Made by a program: the position numbers and the translations under genes. Below the pieces are notes generated by a model. The model did not search any database. It saw only the letters and a program-made list of their open reading frames with translations, and was not told the DNA's origin. Below are positions 35,765 to 43,787 of a stretch of DNA of 64,000 nt, piece after piece. This DNA comes from Streptomyces sp. NBC_00190 (GTDB taxonomy: Bacteria > Actinomycetota > Actinomycetes > Streptomycetales > Streptomycetaceae), in assembly GCF_036203305.1 (NCBI RefSeq), contig NZ_CP108131.1:6324001-6388000 (forward strand), written 5' to 3'. Position 1 is the first letter of the stretch. Every line of letters starts with the position of its first letter.

Positions 35765-37014
35765 GCGACATGCGGATGTCACCGAACCTGGCCCTCAACC
35801 AGCTGGTGGCACAGCGCCAGGCGGCCGGCGAGCCGCTGATCCACCTCGGCTTCGGGGAGTCCAGACTCCCCGCGTTCGCGCCGCTGGTGGAACGGCTCGC
35901 CGCCGGGGCGACCCGCAACGCCTACGGGCCGGTGGCCGGCTCGCCCGCGGTCCGGGGCGCCGCCGCGGGGTACTTCAACCGCCGCCGCATCCCCACCGAC
36001 GCCGACCAGATCGTGGTCGCCCCGGGCAGCAAACCGCTGCTGATGGCCCTCAACCTGGCCGTCCCCGGCGACGTGCTGTTGCCCCGCCCCGCGTGGAACA
36101 CGTACGCCCCGCAGGCCCGGCTGGCCGGCAAGCACCCGATCGCCGTCCCGATCCCCGAGGAGTGCGGCGGGGTACCGGACCCGGACGCCCTGCGCGAGTG
36201 CATCACCGCGGCGCGCGTGCTCGGCCGCGACCCGCGCATCATGGTGCTGACCCTGCCGGACAACCCGACCGGCACCCTGGCGTCGCCCCCGCTCATCCGC
36301 GAACTGTGCGCGATCGCCGAGGAGGAGGGGCTGCTGATCGTCTCGGACGAGATCTACCGGGACGTGGTGCACGACCCGGCCACCGAGTACCTCAGCCCCG
36401 CCGAAGTGGCCCCCGAGTGCACGGTCATCGCCACCGGCCTGAGCAAGAGCCTCGCCCTGGGCGGCTGGCGCATCGGTGTGGCCCGCTTCCCGCAGGGCCC
36501 CTGGGGCGAGTGGATCCGCACCGGAGTGGTCTCTGTGGCCAGCGAGGTCTGGTCGACGCTGGCGGGGCCCATGCAGGCGGTGGCCGAGTACGCCTTCAGC
36601 GAGCCGCAGGACGTCCGCGACAGGCTCCGGGCCAGCGCCCGGCTGCACGGGATCGTCGCGCGCGAGGTCCACCGCATCACCGTGGAGGCGGGCGCCCGCT
36701 GCCGACCGCCCACCGGGGCCTTCTACGTCTACCCCGACTTCGAGCCGGTCCGCGAGGAGCTGGCGAAGTACGAGGTGACCGACTCGCCGACGCTGGCCCG
36801 GCGGATGCTCGACCTCGGGATCGTGGTGCTCGCCGGACACCTGCTAGGCGACGAGGGGGACGCCCTGAGGTTCAAGTGCGCCACCAGCATGCTGTACGGC
36901 GAGACGGCGGAGCAGCAGCAGCTCTCGCTCGAGGCGCGGGACCCGCTCGCCCTGCCGCACGTCCGCTCGAATCTCGACAGGATCGAGGAGAGTTTTCAGC
37001 GGCTGATCCCCTGA
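35761..37014 (+). CDS. Fold-type I PLP enzyme, probable beta-glutamate beta-decarboxylase (IdnL3-like)
   Basis: 417 residues of the class I/II aminotransferase family: LPDNPTG, SDEIYRD and the PLP lysine in TGLSKSLALGGWRIG (K229). The ATG overlaps the aminomutase stop codon by four bases. The domain alone would suggest an aminotransferase. Tight coupling to a 2,3-aminomutase, with adenylation and carrier genes nearby, makes a beta-decarboxylase that converts beta-glutamate to 3-aminobutyrate (as IdnL3 does) the better guess. If the aminomutase acts on another amino acid, a true transaminase role remains possible. Confidence 0.75.
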   Translation: MSDMRMSPNLALNQLVAQRQAAGEPLIHLGFGESRLPAFAPLVERLAAGATRNAYGPVAGSPAVRGAAAGYFNRRRIPTDADQIVVAPGSKPLLMALNLAVPGDVLLPRPAWNTYAPQARLAGKHPIAVPIPEECGGVPDPDALRECITAARVLGRDPRIMVLTLPDNPTGTLASPPLIRELCAIAEEEGLLIVSDEIYRDVVHDPATEYLSPAEVAPECTVIATGLSKSLALGGWRIGVARFPQGPWGEWIRTGVVSVASEVWSTLAGPMQAVAEYAFSEPQDVRDRLRASARLHGIVAREVHRITVEAGARCRPPTGAFYVYPDFEPVREELAKYEVTDSPTLARRMLDLGIVVLAGHLLGDEGDALRFKCATSMLYGETAEQQQLSLEARDPLALPHVRSNLDRIEESFQRLIP

Positions 37015-37039
37015 CCGTCTTCTGCCGCGAAAAGAGAAG

Positions 37040-37074
37040 CGGCCCGACTTGGATGTGAAATCCTCGTCGGGCCG
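37040..37074. terminator. Hairpin between convergent genes
   Basis: 9-bp stem, CGGCCCGAC (37040-37048) and GTCGGGCCG (37066-37074), in the 78-base gap between the PLP enzyme (plus) and the ACP gene (minus). It could end transcription from both sides. Confidence 0.5.
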
Positions 37075-37092
37075 GTCGGTGGACCGATTTTC

Positions 37093-37362
37093 TCACGCGG
37101 CGGATTCGGTTTCGGTTATCAGGGTTTTCCAGAGGACGTCCGGGCTCGCGAAATTCTCCAGTTTCAGCGCGTCGTCCAGGAAGCGGACGTCGTAGGCGCC
37201 TTCCAGGGCGGCGAGCAGTTCGACCGTTCCCATGGAGTCAAGCCCCAGGTCACGGAGTTGTGTGTCCCCGGTCAGTTTCTCGTCGGGGGAGAGGTAGGGC
37301 AGGAACGGGCGAATGACGGCTTCGAAAGCGCCGTCCCAGGTGTGATTCGTGAGTTCTGGCAT
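37093..37362 (-). CDS. Discrete acyl carrier protein for the starter amino acid (VinL-like)
   Basis: 89 residues with the phosphopantetheine site [12 protein letters not shown] (S43). The ATG at 37362 has no clear SD and other starts upstream are possible, but a carrier protein fits this length. It is divergent from the adenylation gene at 37471. In vicenistatin and incednine a discrete ACP holds the beta-aminoacyl group while a second amino acid is added as a cap; a transacylase then moves the dipeptidyl unit to the PKS. This ACP sits among all of those enzyme types, so that role is likely. The C-terminal part is richer in A+T than the surrounding genes. Confidence 0.85.
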   Translation of the reverse strand: MPELTNHTWDGAFEAVIRPFLPYLSPDEKLTGDTQLRDLGLDSMGTVELLAALEGAYDVRFLDDALKLENFASPDVLWKTLITETESAA

Positions 37363-37404
37363 ACGGGAATGATGGGGGCGGCCGCCAACGGCTGTCAATG
37401 CATC

Positions 37405-37434
37405 CCGGAAATGCGCCCGGAAAGCGTCCGGAAA
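37405..37434 (+). repeat. Three CCGGAAA direct repeats in divergent promoter
   Basis: CCGGAAA occurs at 37405, 37417 and 37428 (spacing 12 and 11 bases, about one helix turn) in the 108-base gap between the divergent ACP and adenylation genes. Regular spacing on one face of the DNA fits an operator, but the copy number is low. Confidence 0.4.
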
Positions 37435-37470
37435 AGAGCTTGCCGGTAATTCTGGCGAGGAGGAGCAGAA

Positions 37471-39081
37471 ATGGAACCATTGGCGCGGACCGCGCTGCAC
37501 GCACGTTTTCTGCGCGGTCTGGAACGCTCACCGCGCGGGGTGGCGGTGCGCGTCGGGAAGGAGACCGTCGACTACACGACGGTCCACGAACTGGCCCTGT
37601 CCTGGGCGGGGGCCCTGCTCGCCGCCCCCGGCGGGCCGCCGAAGGCCGTCGGCATCCTGGCGGGCCGCAGCGTGACCTCGTACGTCGCCGTCCTGGCGAG
37701 CCTGTACGCGGGACTCCCCGCGGTGCCGGTACTGGCCGACTTCCCGCCCGGCAAGATCGCCTCGATGCTCGCGTCGGCGGAGGTCTCCGCCCTCGTCGTC
37801 GACGAGGAGGGCGCGGCCCTGCTCCGGGACCCCGACGGCCTCGCCACGGATCTCGCGACGGGGCTCGGGGGCCTCCCGGTGCTCGCACCGGACCTCGGCC
37901 GCGAGCAGGCCGAGGCGCTGGCCGCCGGCGGAGCGCTGCCGCTGTTCGCCGCCCGGGAGACCGCGCTGGCACAGCCGCGGTCCGCCGCTCCCGACGACGT
38001 GGCCTACATCCTGTTCACGTCCGGCTCCACCGGCCGGCCCAAGGGCGTACGGCTCACGCACGGCAACACGGCGCACTACTTCGCGCTGATGGACGCCTGG
38101 TACGACTTCACGTCCGACGACGTCTTCTCCCAGGCCGCCAACCTCAACTGGGACTCCGCGGTCTCGGACCTGTGGTGCGCCTGGGCGGTGGGCGCCCCGC
38201 TGGTCTCGGTCTCCCCCCACGCCTACCGCGACCTCCCCGCCTTCGTCGCCGAGCACGGCATCACCGTCTGGTTCTCGGCCCCCAGCGTGATCTCGCTGTC
38301 CCGCCGCACCGGCCGCCTGGTGCCGGGCAGCATGCCCTCGCTGCGCTGGACCTACTTCGGCGGCGAGGCGCTCCAGTTCCAGGACACCGACGCCTGGCAG
38401 CAGGCCGCCCCCCACTCCGCGGTGATCAACGTCTACGGCCCGACCGAGATGACCATCACCACCCACCGCCACCGCTGGTCCCCGCAGGAGTCGACCCGGC
38501 TCGGCGTCAACGGCGTGGTACCGCTCGGCCTGCTCCACGACGGCCACGCGGAACTGCTCCTGGACGAAGCGGGCGCCCCGGCGGTGGACGAAGGCGAACT
38601 GTGGCTGTCCGGGCCGCAGTTGTCGGCCGGCTACCTGGACCCCGAGGACGGAGCGGGCAAGTACCTGGAGCGCGACGGCGTCCTGTGGTACCGCACCGGC
38701 GACCGGGTCCGCCGCCTCGCCGGAGGCGAACTGGTCTACCTGGGCCGTACGGACTCCCAGGTGCAGGTGCAGGGCTACCGGGTCGAACTGGCCGAGGTGG
38801 AACACGCACTGCGCGCCGGGACCCCGGTGACCGACGCGGTGGTCGTCGGCGTCCCCGTGGCCAACAGCACCGAACTGGTCGCCTTCTACCTCGGCGGGCA
38901 GCGCACGCCGCAGGAGTTCCACCGCGACCTGGCCGGTCTGCTGCCCGCGCAGCTGATCCCGCGCCACTACCACCGGCTGGACGAGTTTCCCCTGAACACC
39001 AACAAGAAGACCGACCGGCTGGAGCTCACCGCACGCGCTGCCGCACTGCACGGCAACCGCGTCCCGGTGACCGCCGGCTGA
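37471..39081 (+). CDS. Stand-alone amino acid adenylation enzyme (VinM-like)
   Basis: 536 residues: ATP loop [33 protein letters not shown], the hinge and core [20 protein letters not shown] and C-terminal NTNKKTDR. This is an NRPS-type A domain without a carrier domain. A strong SD (GAGGAGGAG) precedes the ATG. By analogy with VinM and its incednine counterpart, it would add a small amino acid (Ala or Gly type) to the free amine of the beta-aminoacyl-ACP as a temporary protecting group. The family is sure; substrate and capping role are inferred from gene context. Confidence 0.85.
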   Translation: MEPLARTALHARFLRGLERSPRGVAVRVGKETVDYTTVHELALSWAGALLAAPGGPPKAVGILAGRSVTSYVAVLASLYAGLPAVPVLADFPPGKIASMLASAEVSALVVDEEGAALLRDPDGLATDLATGLGGLPVLAPDLGREQAEALAAGGALPLFAARETALAQPRSAAPDDVAYILFTSGSTGRPKGVRLTHGNTAHYFALMDAWYDFTSDDVFSQAANLNWDSAVSDLWCAWAVGAPLVSVSPHAYRDLPAFVAEHGITVWFSAPSVISLSRRTGRLVPGSMPSLRWTYFGGEALQFQDTDAWQQAAPHSAVINVYGPTEMTITTHRHRWSPQESTRLGVNGVVPLGLLHDGHAELLLDEAGAPAVDEGELWLSGPQLSAGYLDPEDGAGKYLERDGVLWYRTGDRVRRLAGGELVYLGRTDSQVQVQGYRVELAEVEHALRAGTPVTDAVVVGVPVANSTELVAFYLGGQRTPQEFHRDLAGLLPAQLIPRHYHRLDEFPLNTNKKTDRLELTARAAALHGNRVPVTAG

Positions 39082-39118
39082 TCGACGAACCCCATCACAG
39101 CACGGAAGAGGAAGTCCC

Positions 39119-40717
39119 ATGCGCACAAGACCCCGGTCCCGGCAGGGAGTGGTCCGCCGATTCGCGCTGCTCGCCGTAGCCGCACTGACCGCCACGCTGT
39201 TCACCGCGCCGGCCACCAACGCGTCCTCGCCCCCGTCCTCCTGGCCGACCGGCGGCCACGACCTCCGCAACAGCCGCACCAACCCGCAGGAAACGACGAT
39301 CTCCAAGGCCAACGTCGGCCGCCTCAAGGCCAAGTGGACGTACGCCACCCACGGCGACGTCTCGGCCACCCCGGCCGTGGTCGGCGGAGCCGTGTACTTC
39401 CCCGACTGGGGCGGCTACCTGCACAAGGTGGAGGCCAAGACCGGCCGTCCGATCTGGTCGCGCAAGGTCTCCGACTACACCGGTGACCCGGCCTCCGTCT
39501 CCCGGACCAGCCCGACCGTCGTCGGCGGCAAGCTCTACATCGCCGACTGGAACAAGGCCGTCCTGATGTCGGTCGACGCCTCCAACGGCAACCTGGTGTG
39601 GAAGCGGGAGATCGACACCCAGTACAAGGCGGTGCTGACCCAGTCGCCCGTCGTGCACGAAGGCGTGATCTACCAGGGGGTCTCCTCCCGCGAGTCCGAG
39701 GGCGCCCTCGACCCGGCCTACCCCTGCTGCACGTTCCGCGGCAGCGTGAACGCCATCGACGCCGCCACCGGCAACCTCCTGTGGCGCCAGTACACGACCC
39801 CCGACAACGGCGGCAAGGCCGGCGGCTACAGCGGCGTGGCCGTCTGGGGCACCCCGGCGCTGGACCCGTCGACCAACACGGTGTACTTCACCACCGGCAA
39901 CAACTACACCGTCCCGCAGTCCGTCAGCGACTGCCAGACGGCCGGCCACACCCCGGCCGAGTGCTACGCACCGGACAACTACGTGGACACGGTCCTGGCC
40001 CTCGACATGACGACCGGCCGCGTCAAGTGGAACACCGGGGCCAAGCGCTTCGACGCCTGGAACACCGGCTGCATCCCCGGATTCCCGCCCAACAACTGCC
40101 CGCCGAACCCCGGCTACGACTACGACTTCGGCGACGGCGCCCACCTGTTCACCATCAAGGGCCCGAACGGCTGCCCCCGCAAGGTGATCGGCGCGGGCGA
40201 GAAGAGCGGCGAGTACTGGCTGATGGACGCGGCCACCGGCGCCGTGGTCTGGAGCGCGGCGGCCGGCCCCGGCGGCCACATCGGCGGCATCGAATGGGGT
40301 ACCGCCAACGACGACAAGCGGATCTACGTCGCCGAGGCCAACTTCAACAAGCTGCCCTACCAGCTGGCCGACGGCTCCACGACGACCCGCAGCTCGTTCG
40401 CGGCGCTCGACCCGCAGACCGGAAAGATCCTGTGGCAGGTCGCGGACCGCAGCGACGGCTTCGCCTGGGGCGCCCTGACCGCCGCCAACGGCGTCGTCTT
40501 CGGCGGCTCCACCAGCGGCCGCATGTACGCGCTCGACGCGGCGACCGGTGCCTACCTGTGGGACTTCACCGCACCGTACTCGTCCAACGCGGGCCCCGCG
40601 GTCGTCGACGGCACCGTCTACTGGGGCAACGGCTACGCCCGCTTCGCCAACGGCGGCGGAACCACCGGCAGCCTCACCGAGGGCACCTTCTACGCCTTCA
40701 CGGTGGACGGCAAGTGA
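39119..40717 (+). CDS. Secreted PQQ-type beta-propeller protein (quinoprotein dehydrogenase-like)
   Basis: 532 residues with an N-terminal export signal (basic start, then RRFALLAVAALTATLF and a small-residue cleavage region near residue 35). The rest has repeated propeller-blade motifs such as AVYFPDWGGYLHKVEAKTG, LYIADWNKAVLMSVDASNG and MYALDAATGAYLWDF. The overall type is that of PQQ-binding propellers, close to the polyvinyl-alcohol dehydrogenase group. No CxxCH haem c site is seen. Vicinal Cys-Cys (PCCTF) and NTGC...NNCPPNP could form disulphides. It follows the adenylation gene by 37 bases, so probably one transcript. An extracellular oxidation of the exported product is possible, but no catalytic Asp/Glu set could be assigned by eye. 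Confidence 0.85.
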   Translation: MRTRPRSRQGVVRRFALLAVAALTATLFTAPATNASSPPSSWPTGGHDLRNSRTNPQETTISKANVGRLKAKWTYATHGDVSATPAVVGGAVYFPDWGGYLHKVEAKTGRPIWSRKVSDYTGDPASVSRTSPTVVGGKLYIADWNKAVLMSVDASNGNLVWKREIDTQYKAVLTQSPVVHEGVIYQGVSSRESEGALDPAYPCCTFRGSVNAIDAATGNLLWRQYTTPDNGGKAGGYSGVAVWGTPALDPSTNTVYFTTGNNYTVPQSVSDCQTAGHTPAECYAPDNYVDTVLALDMTTGRVKWNTGAKRFDAWNTGCIPGFPPNNCPPNPGYDYDFGDGAHLFTIKGPNGCPRKVIGAGEKSGEYWLMDAATGAVVWSAAAGPGGHIGGIEWGTANDDKRIYVAEANFNKLPYQLADGSTTTRSSFAALDPQTGKILWQVADRSDGFAWGALTAANGVVFGGSTSGRMYALDAATGAYLWDFTAPYSSNAGPAVVDGTVYWGNGYARFANGGGTTGSLTEGTFYAFTVDGK

Positions 40718-40734
40718 CCGGACAGGACACGTGA

Positions 40735-40767
40735 GAGGGGCCGGTACCCACTGGGTACCGGCCCCTC
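40735..40767. terminator. Strong bidirectional terminator
   Basis: Perfect 15-bp stem GAGGGGCCGGTACCC (40735-40749) / GGGTACCGGCCCCTC (40753-40767) with a 3-base loop, centred between the convergent propeller gene and acyltransferase gene. Confidence 0.85.
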
Positions 40768-40816
40768 CCGTCGTCCGTGCGCCACATGTCCGGCGGGCCG
40801 GGCGGCCGACCGGGCG

Positions 40817-41788
40817 TCAGGCAGCCGCAGGCAGCCGCCGGCGCACCGGCCGCATCGCCGACCTGGGCGTCACCGGAACCACCTCGAAGGCGCGCGTGGT
40901 GCACGCGACACGGGTGAACAGCCCGTCCTGCCCGGACACGTACAGCCGGCCGACACCGGCCCGCTCCAACGAGGCCACCACGTCCGGCCACCGCACCGTA
41001 CGGACGAAACCGTCCAGCAGCATCCCGCGCACCTCTTCGCCGGTGGTCACCACCCGGCCGTCCTGGTCCGCGACGACCGGCAGCCGCGGCTCGGACCAGG
41101 CCAGTCCGTCGAAGATCTCGGCGTCCACCCGGTCACGCAGCCCGCCGAAGAGGTACGAGTGCATGGGCGGCTTCATCGTGTACATCGACATGCCGCCCAG
41201 CGAGCGGATCCGCCGCTGCAGCCAGTCGAGTACCGACTCGTGCACCGTCAGCATCGTGAAGTCGTGGTCGACGACGCAGGACACGTCGTTCCACTCGCCG
41301 CGCTCGTCGAGCTCCTGGCGCATCAGCGCGACCTTGTCCTGCGGCACGCGCGCGATCGACTGGGTCACCAGGGCGGGGTGCTCCCGCGCGAAGTAGTCCT
41401 CCATCGTGTCGGCGAGCCGCGCCGTCATCCGTACGGCATCGGCGAAATCGAGCACTCCGCTGTACACGGCGGCGGCCCGGGCGCCGAAGCTCGGCCCCGT
41501 CACGTACGCGGGCGCGATCTCCAGCCGGTCCGTCGCCCACCGTGCCAGCGCGAGGCAGTTCACCACGAACGAGATCTGCCCGTAGAGCGAGTAGTCGCCG
41601 TCGGCCTGCTGGTACCGGTCGGCCAGCGAGAAGCCCAGCACGTCGTCGGCGATCGCGTGCAGCTCCCGCGCGTACGGGTTGACCAGCATGAACCTGGCGA
41701 CCTCGGAGAAGGCGGTCGGTTGCATACCGGGGAAGACGATCGCCGCTTCCCGCGGCGTCCCGGTGTCGGTGTCGGTGTCGATGTCCAT
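40817..41788 (-). CDS. Discrete acyltransferase, VinK-like (starter unit transfer to PKS)
   Basis: 323 residues. It resembles malonyl-CoA:ACP transacylase folds, starting IVFPGMQPTAF, with the nucleophile in GPSFG (S100) and a His in PPMHSYLF (H210) at the place of the usual HAFHS histidine. S100/H210 spacing agrees with VinK (Ser106, His206, from memory). VinK moves an aminoacyl-beta-aminoacyl unit from a discrete ACP to the loading ACP of the PKS, and the discrete ACP and both adenylation enzymes for this are nearby. The Pro in GPSFG, where malonyl enzymes have His, fits a non-malonyl substrate. The protein begins with a DTDTDT run from a short DNA repeat. It is divergent from the acyl-AMP ligase operon. 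Confidence 0.82.
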   Translation of the reverse strand: MDIDTDTDTGTPREAAIVFPGMQPTAFSEVARFMLVNPYARELHAIADDVLGFSLADRYQQADGDYSLYGQISFVVNCLALARWATDRLEIAPAYVTGPSFGARAAAVYSGVLDFADAVRMTARLADTMEDYFAREHPALVTQSIARVPQDKVALMRQELDERGEWNDVSCVVDHDFTMLTVHESVLDWLQRRIRSLGGMSMYTMKPPMHSYLFGGLRDRVDAEIFDGLAWSEPRLPVVADQDGRVVTTGEEVRGMLLDGFVRTVRWPDVVASLERAGVGRLYVSGQDGLFTRVACTTRAFEVVPVTPRSAMRPVRRRLPAAA

Positions 41789-41831
41789 GGACCGAGGGTC
41801 GCCCGCGCGTCCGCACGCCGAGCACCCCTGC

Positions 41832-41892
41832 CGCCCCCTAAGGACCTGTCCGGAGGCGCCCCGACAGCCCTCGCGCAAGCGCCCCTTAAGGA
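41832..41892. promoter_or_regulatory. Pair of 13-bp direct repeats in divergent promoter
   Basis: CGCCCCCTAAGGA (41832-41844) and CGCCCCTTAAGGA (41880-41892) match at 12 of 13 positions and start 48 bases apart, in the 175-base gap between the acyltransferase (minus) and acyl-AMP ligase (plus). Read on the minus strand they give TCCTTARGGGGCG, sharing TTARGGG with the elements at 5707 and 34266. Likely a regulator site for the divergent pair. Confidence 0.45.
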
Positions 41893-41963
41893 TGCGCGCG
41901 GAGGATCGCCGGTAAACGAGGTCCGCAGATCCACGGGCCCGCAGACGCGAGGGGATGCCGCGG

Positions 41964-43787
41964 ATGTCAGAGTCACGCTTCGCCACCTTCACCGAACTGC
42001 TCCGCGTTCGGACGGCTGAACTCGCCGACGAGGATGTGCACATCTTCCTCCGCGACACGGTCGGCGGAGCGCAGGCCGAGCACCTCACGTACGGGGAGCT
42101 GGACCGGGAGGCGAGACGCATCGCGGCCTGCCTCCAGGAGTACGGAGTGACCGAGCAGCCCGTGCTGCTCGTCTACTCCTCGACCGCCGAGTTCCTCAAG
42201 GCCTTCGCCGGCTGCCTCTACGCGGGCGCCGTCGCGGTCCCCGTACCGATGCCGGGCGAAGCCGGCCGCGACAAGCGGCTCAACCGCACCACCGCCGTCC
42301 TGAAGGACACCGGCGCCAAGGTGGTCCTCACCGAGACGTCCGCGGCGCCCGACGTCGCGCTCTGGCTCGCCCGCAACTCCCGCCCGGACGCGGCCTGCGT
42401 GGTCACCGACGTCCCCGGCATCGGCGACCCCGACGCCTGGCGGCCCGTCACGGCGCGCCCCGACGACCTGGTGTTCCTCCAGTACACCTCCGGCTCGGTC
42501 TCCGAACCGCGCGGTGTGACCGTCTCGCACCGCAACCTCCTGGCCAACCAGGCCGCCCTGCAGAAGGTGCTGCACACCACCCGCGAGGACCGTTTCGGCA
42601 GCTGGCTGCCGTACTTCCACGACATGGGCCTCGTCGCCCACCTGCTGCACCCGGTGTGGCTCGGCAGCCACAGCGTCCAGGTCACCCCGCTGTCCTTCGT
42701 CAAGCGCCCCCTGCGCTGGCTCCAGGCCATCGACGAGTACGGCGTCACCGTCGGCGGCGGCCCCAACTTCTGCTACGACCTGTGCGTGCGGCGGGTGAAG
42801 GACGATCAGGTCGCCGGCCTGGACCTGTCCCGCTGGCGCCTCGCCCTCAACGGCGCCGAACCGGTGCGCCCCGAGAGCCTGGACGAGTTCGCCGAGAAGT
42901 TCGCCCCGGCCGGATTCCGCCCCGAGGCCCTGCGTCCCTGCTACGGACTGGCAGAGGCGACCCTCGTCGTCTCCGGCGGCGTCCCCGGCACCCCGCACGT
43001 CCGCAAGGACTTCAACAAGACCGCCCTGGAACGCGACCGGGTGATCGGCGCCGGGCCCGCCGCCACCGGCACCGAGCGCGTCCAGACCCTCGTCGGCTGC
43101 GGCGCCCCCGTCGACGTCGAAGTACGCATCGTCGACCCGCTGACCCACCACGAACTCCCGCCCGGTGCGGTCGGCGAGATCTGGCTGCGCGGCTACAGCG
43201 TCGCCCGCGGCTACTGGCAGCGGCCCACCGAGACCGTACGGACCTTCCGGGCCAGCCTCAACGACGAGGAGAGCAACTTCCTGCGCACCGGCGACCTCGG
43301 GATGCTCGACAACGGCGAGCTGTTCGTCACCGGGCGGCTCAAGGAAGTCGTGATCATCAACGGCCGCAACGTGTACCCGCAGGACATCGAATGGGCGGCG
43401 CGGACCGTGAGCCCCGCCCTGACCTTCGGCGTGGGCGCCGCGTTCTCCGTGGACGCCGGACGGGAGCACCTCGTCCTCGTCCAGGAGGTACGCGGAGCGG
43501 GCAGCGAGGAACTGCGGACCGTCGCCCAGAAGATCCAGGCCCTGATCGGCAAGGAGTTCGAGATCCCGGCGGGCAACATCCTGCTGGTCCGTCCCGGCGC
43601 CGTGCGCCGCACCAGCAGCGGCAAGGTCCAGCGCACCCTGATGCGCAAGCTCTTCCTCGACGGCGTGGTCCGCGGCGAGTACGAGGTCCTCACCCCGGAC
43701 GTGTGGGCGCTGGCCCGCTCCGAGGACGTGCTGTTCGGCGAAGACCTGCTGCGGCCGGAAGGAGCCGACGGAGGAAGAAGGTGGTGA
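41964..43787 (+). CDS. Fatty acyl-AMP ligase (FAAL)
   Basis: 607 residues. Its motifs are those of FAALs, which make acyl-adenylates for transfer to an ACP, not to CoA: ATP loop YTSGSVSEPRGVTVSH, GGPNFCYDLC, LNGAEPV, RTGDLG, INGRNVYPQDIE and a C-terminal TSSGKVQR with the catalytic Lys. The ATG at 41964 is preferred over 41955 because GAGGGG is spaced properly before it. It is the first gene of an eight-gene, mostly overlapping operon and should load a fatty acid onto the ACP at 45573. The stop overlaps the dehydrogenase start. Confidence 0.92.
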   Translation: MSESRFATFTELLRVRTAELADEDVHIFLRDTVGGAQAEHLTYGELDREARRIAACLQEYGVTEQPVLLVYSSTAEFLKAFAGCLYAGAVAVPVPMPGEAGRDKRLNRTTAVLKDTGAKVVLTETSAAPDVALWLARNSRPDAACVVTDVPGIGDPDAWRPVTARPDDLVFLQYTSGSVSEPRGVTVSHRNLLANQAALQKVLHTTREDRFGSWLPYFHDMGLVAHLLHPVWLGSHSVQVTPLSFVKRPLRWLQAIDEYGVTVGGGPNFCYDLCVRRVKDDQVAGLDLSRWRLALNGAEPVRPESLDEFAEKFAPAGFRPEALRPCYGLAEATLVVSGGVPGTPHVRKDFNKTALERDRVIGAGPAATGTERVQTLVGCGAPVDVEVRIVDPLTHHELPPGAVGEIWLRGYSVARGYWQRPTETVRTFRASLNDEESNFLRTGDLGMLDNGELFVTGRLKEVVIINGRNVYPQDIEWAARTVSPALTFGVGAAFSVDAGREHLVLVQEVRGAGSEELRTVAQKIQALIGKEFEIPAGNILLVRPGAVRRTSSGKVQRTLMRKLFLDGVVRGEYEVLTPDVWALARSEDVLFGEDLLRPEGADGGRRW

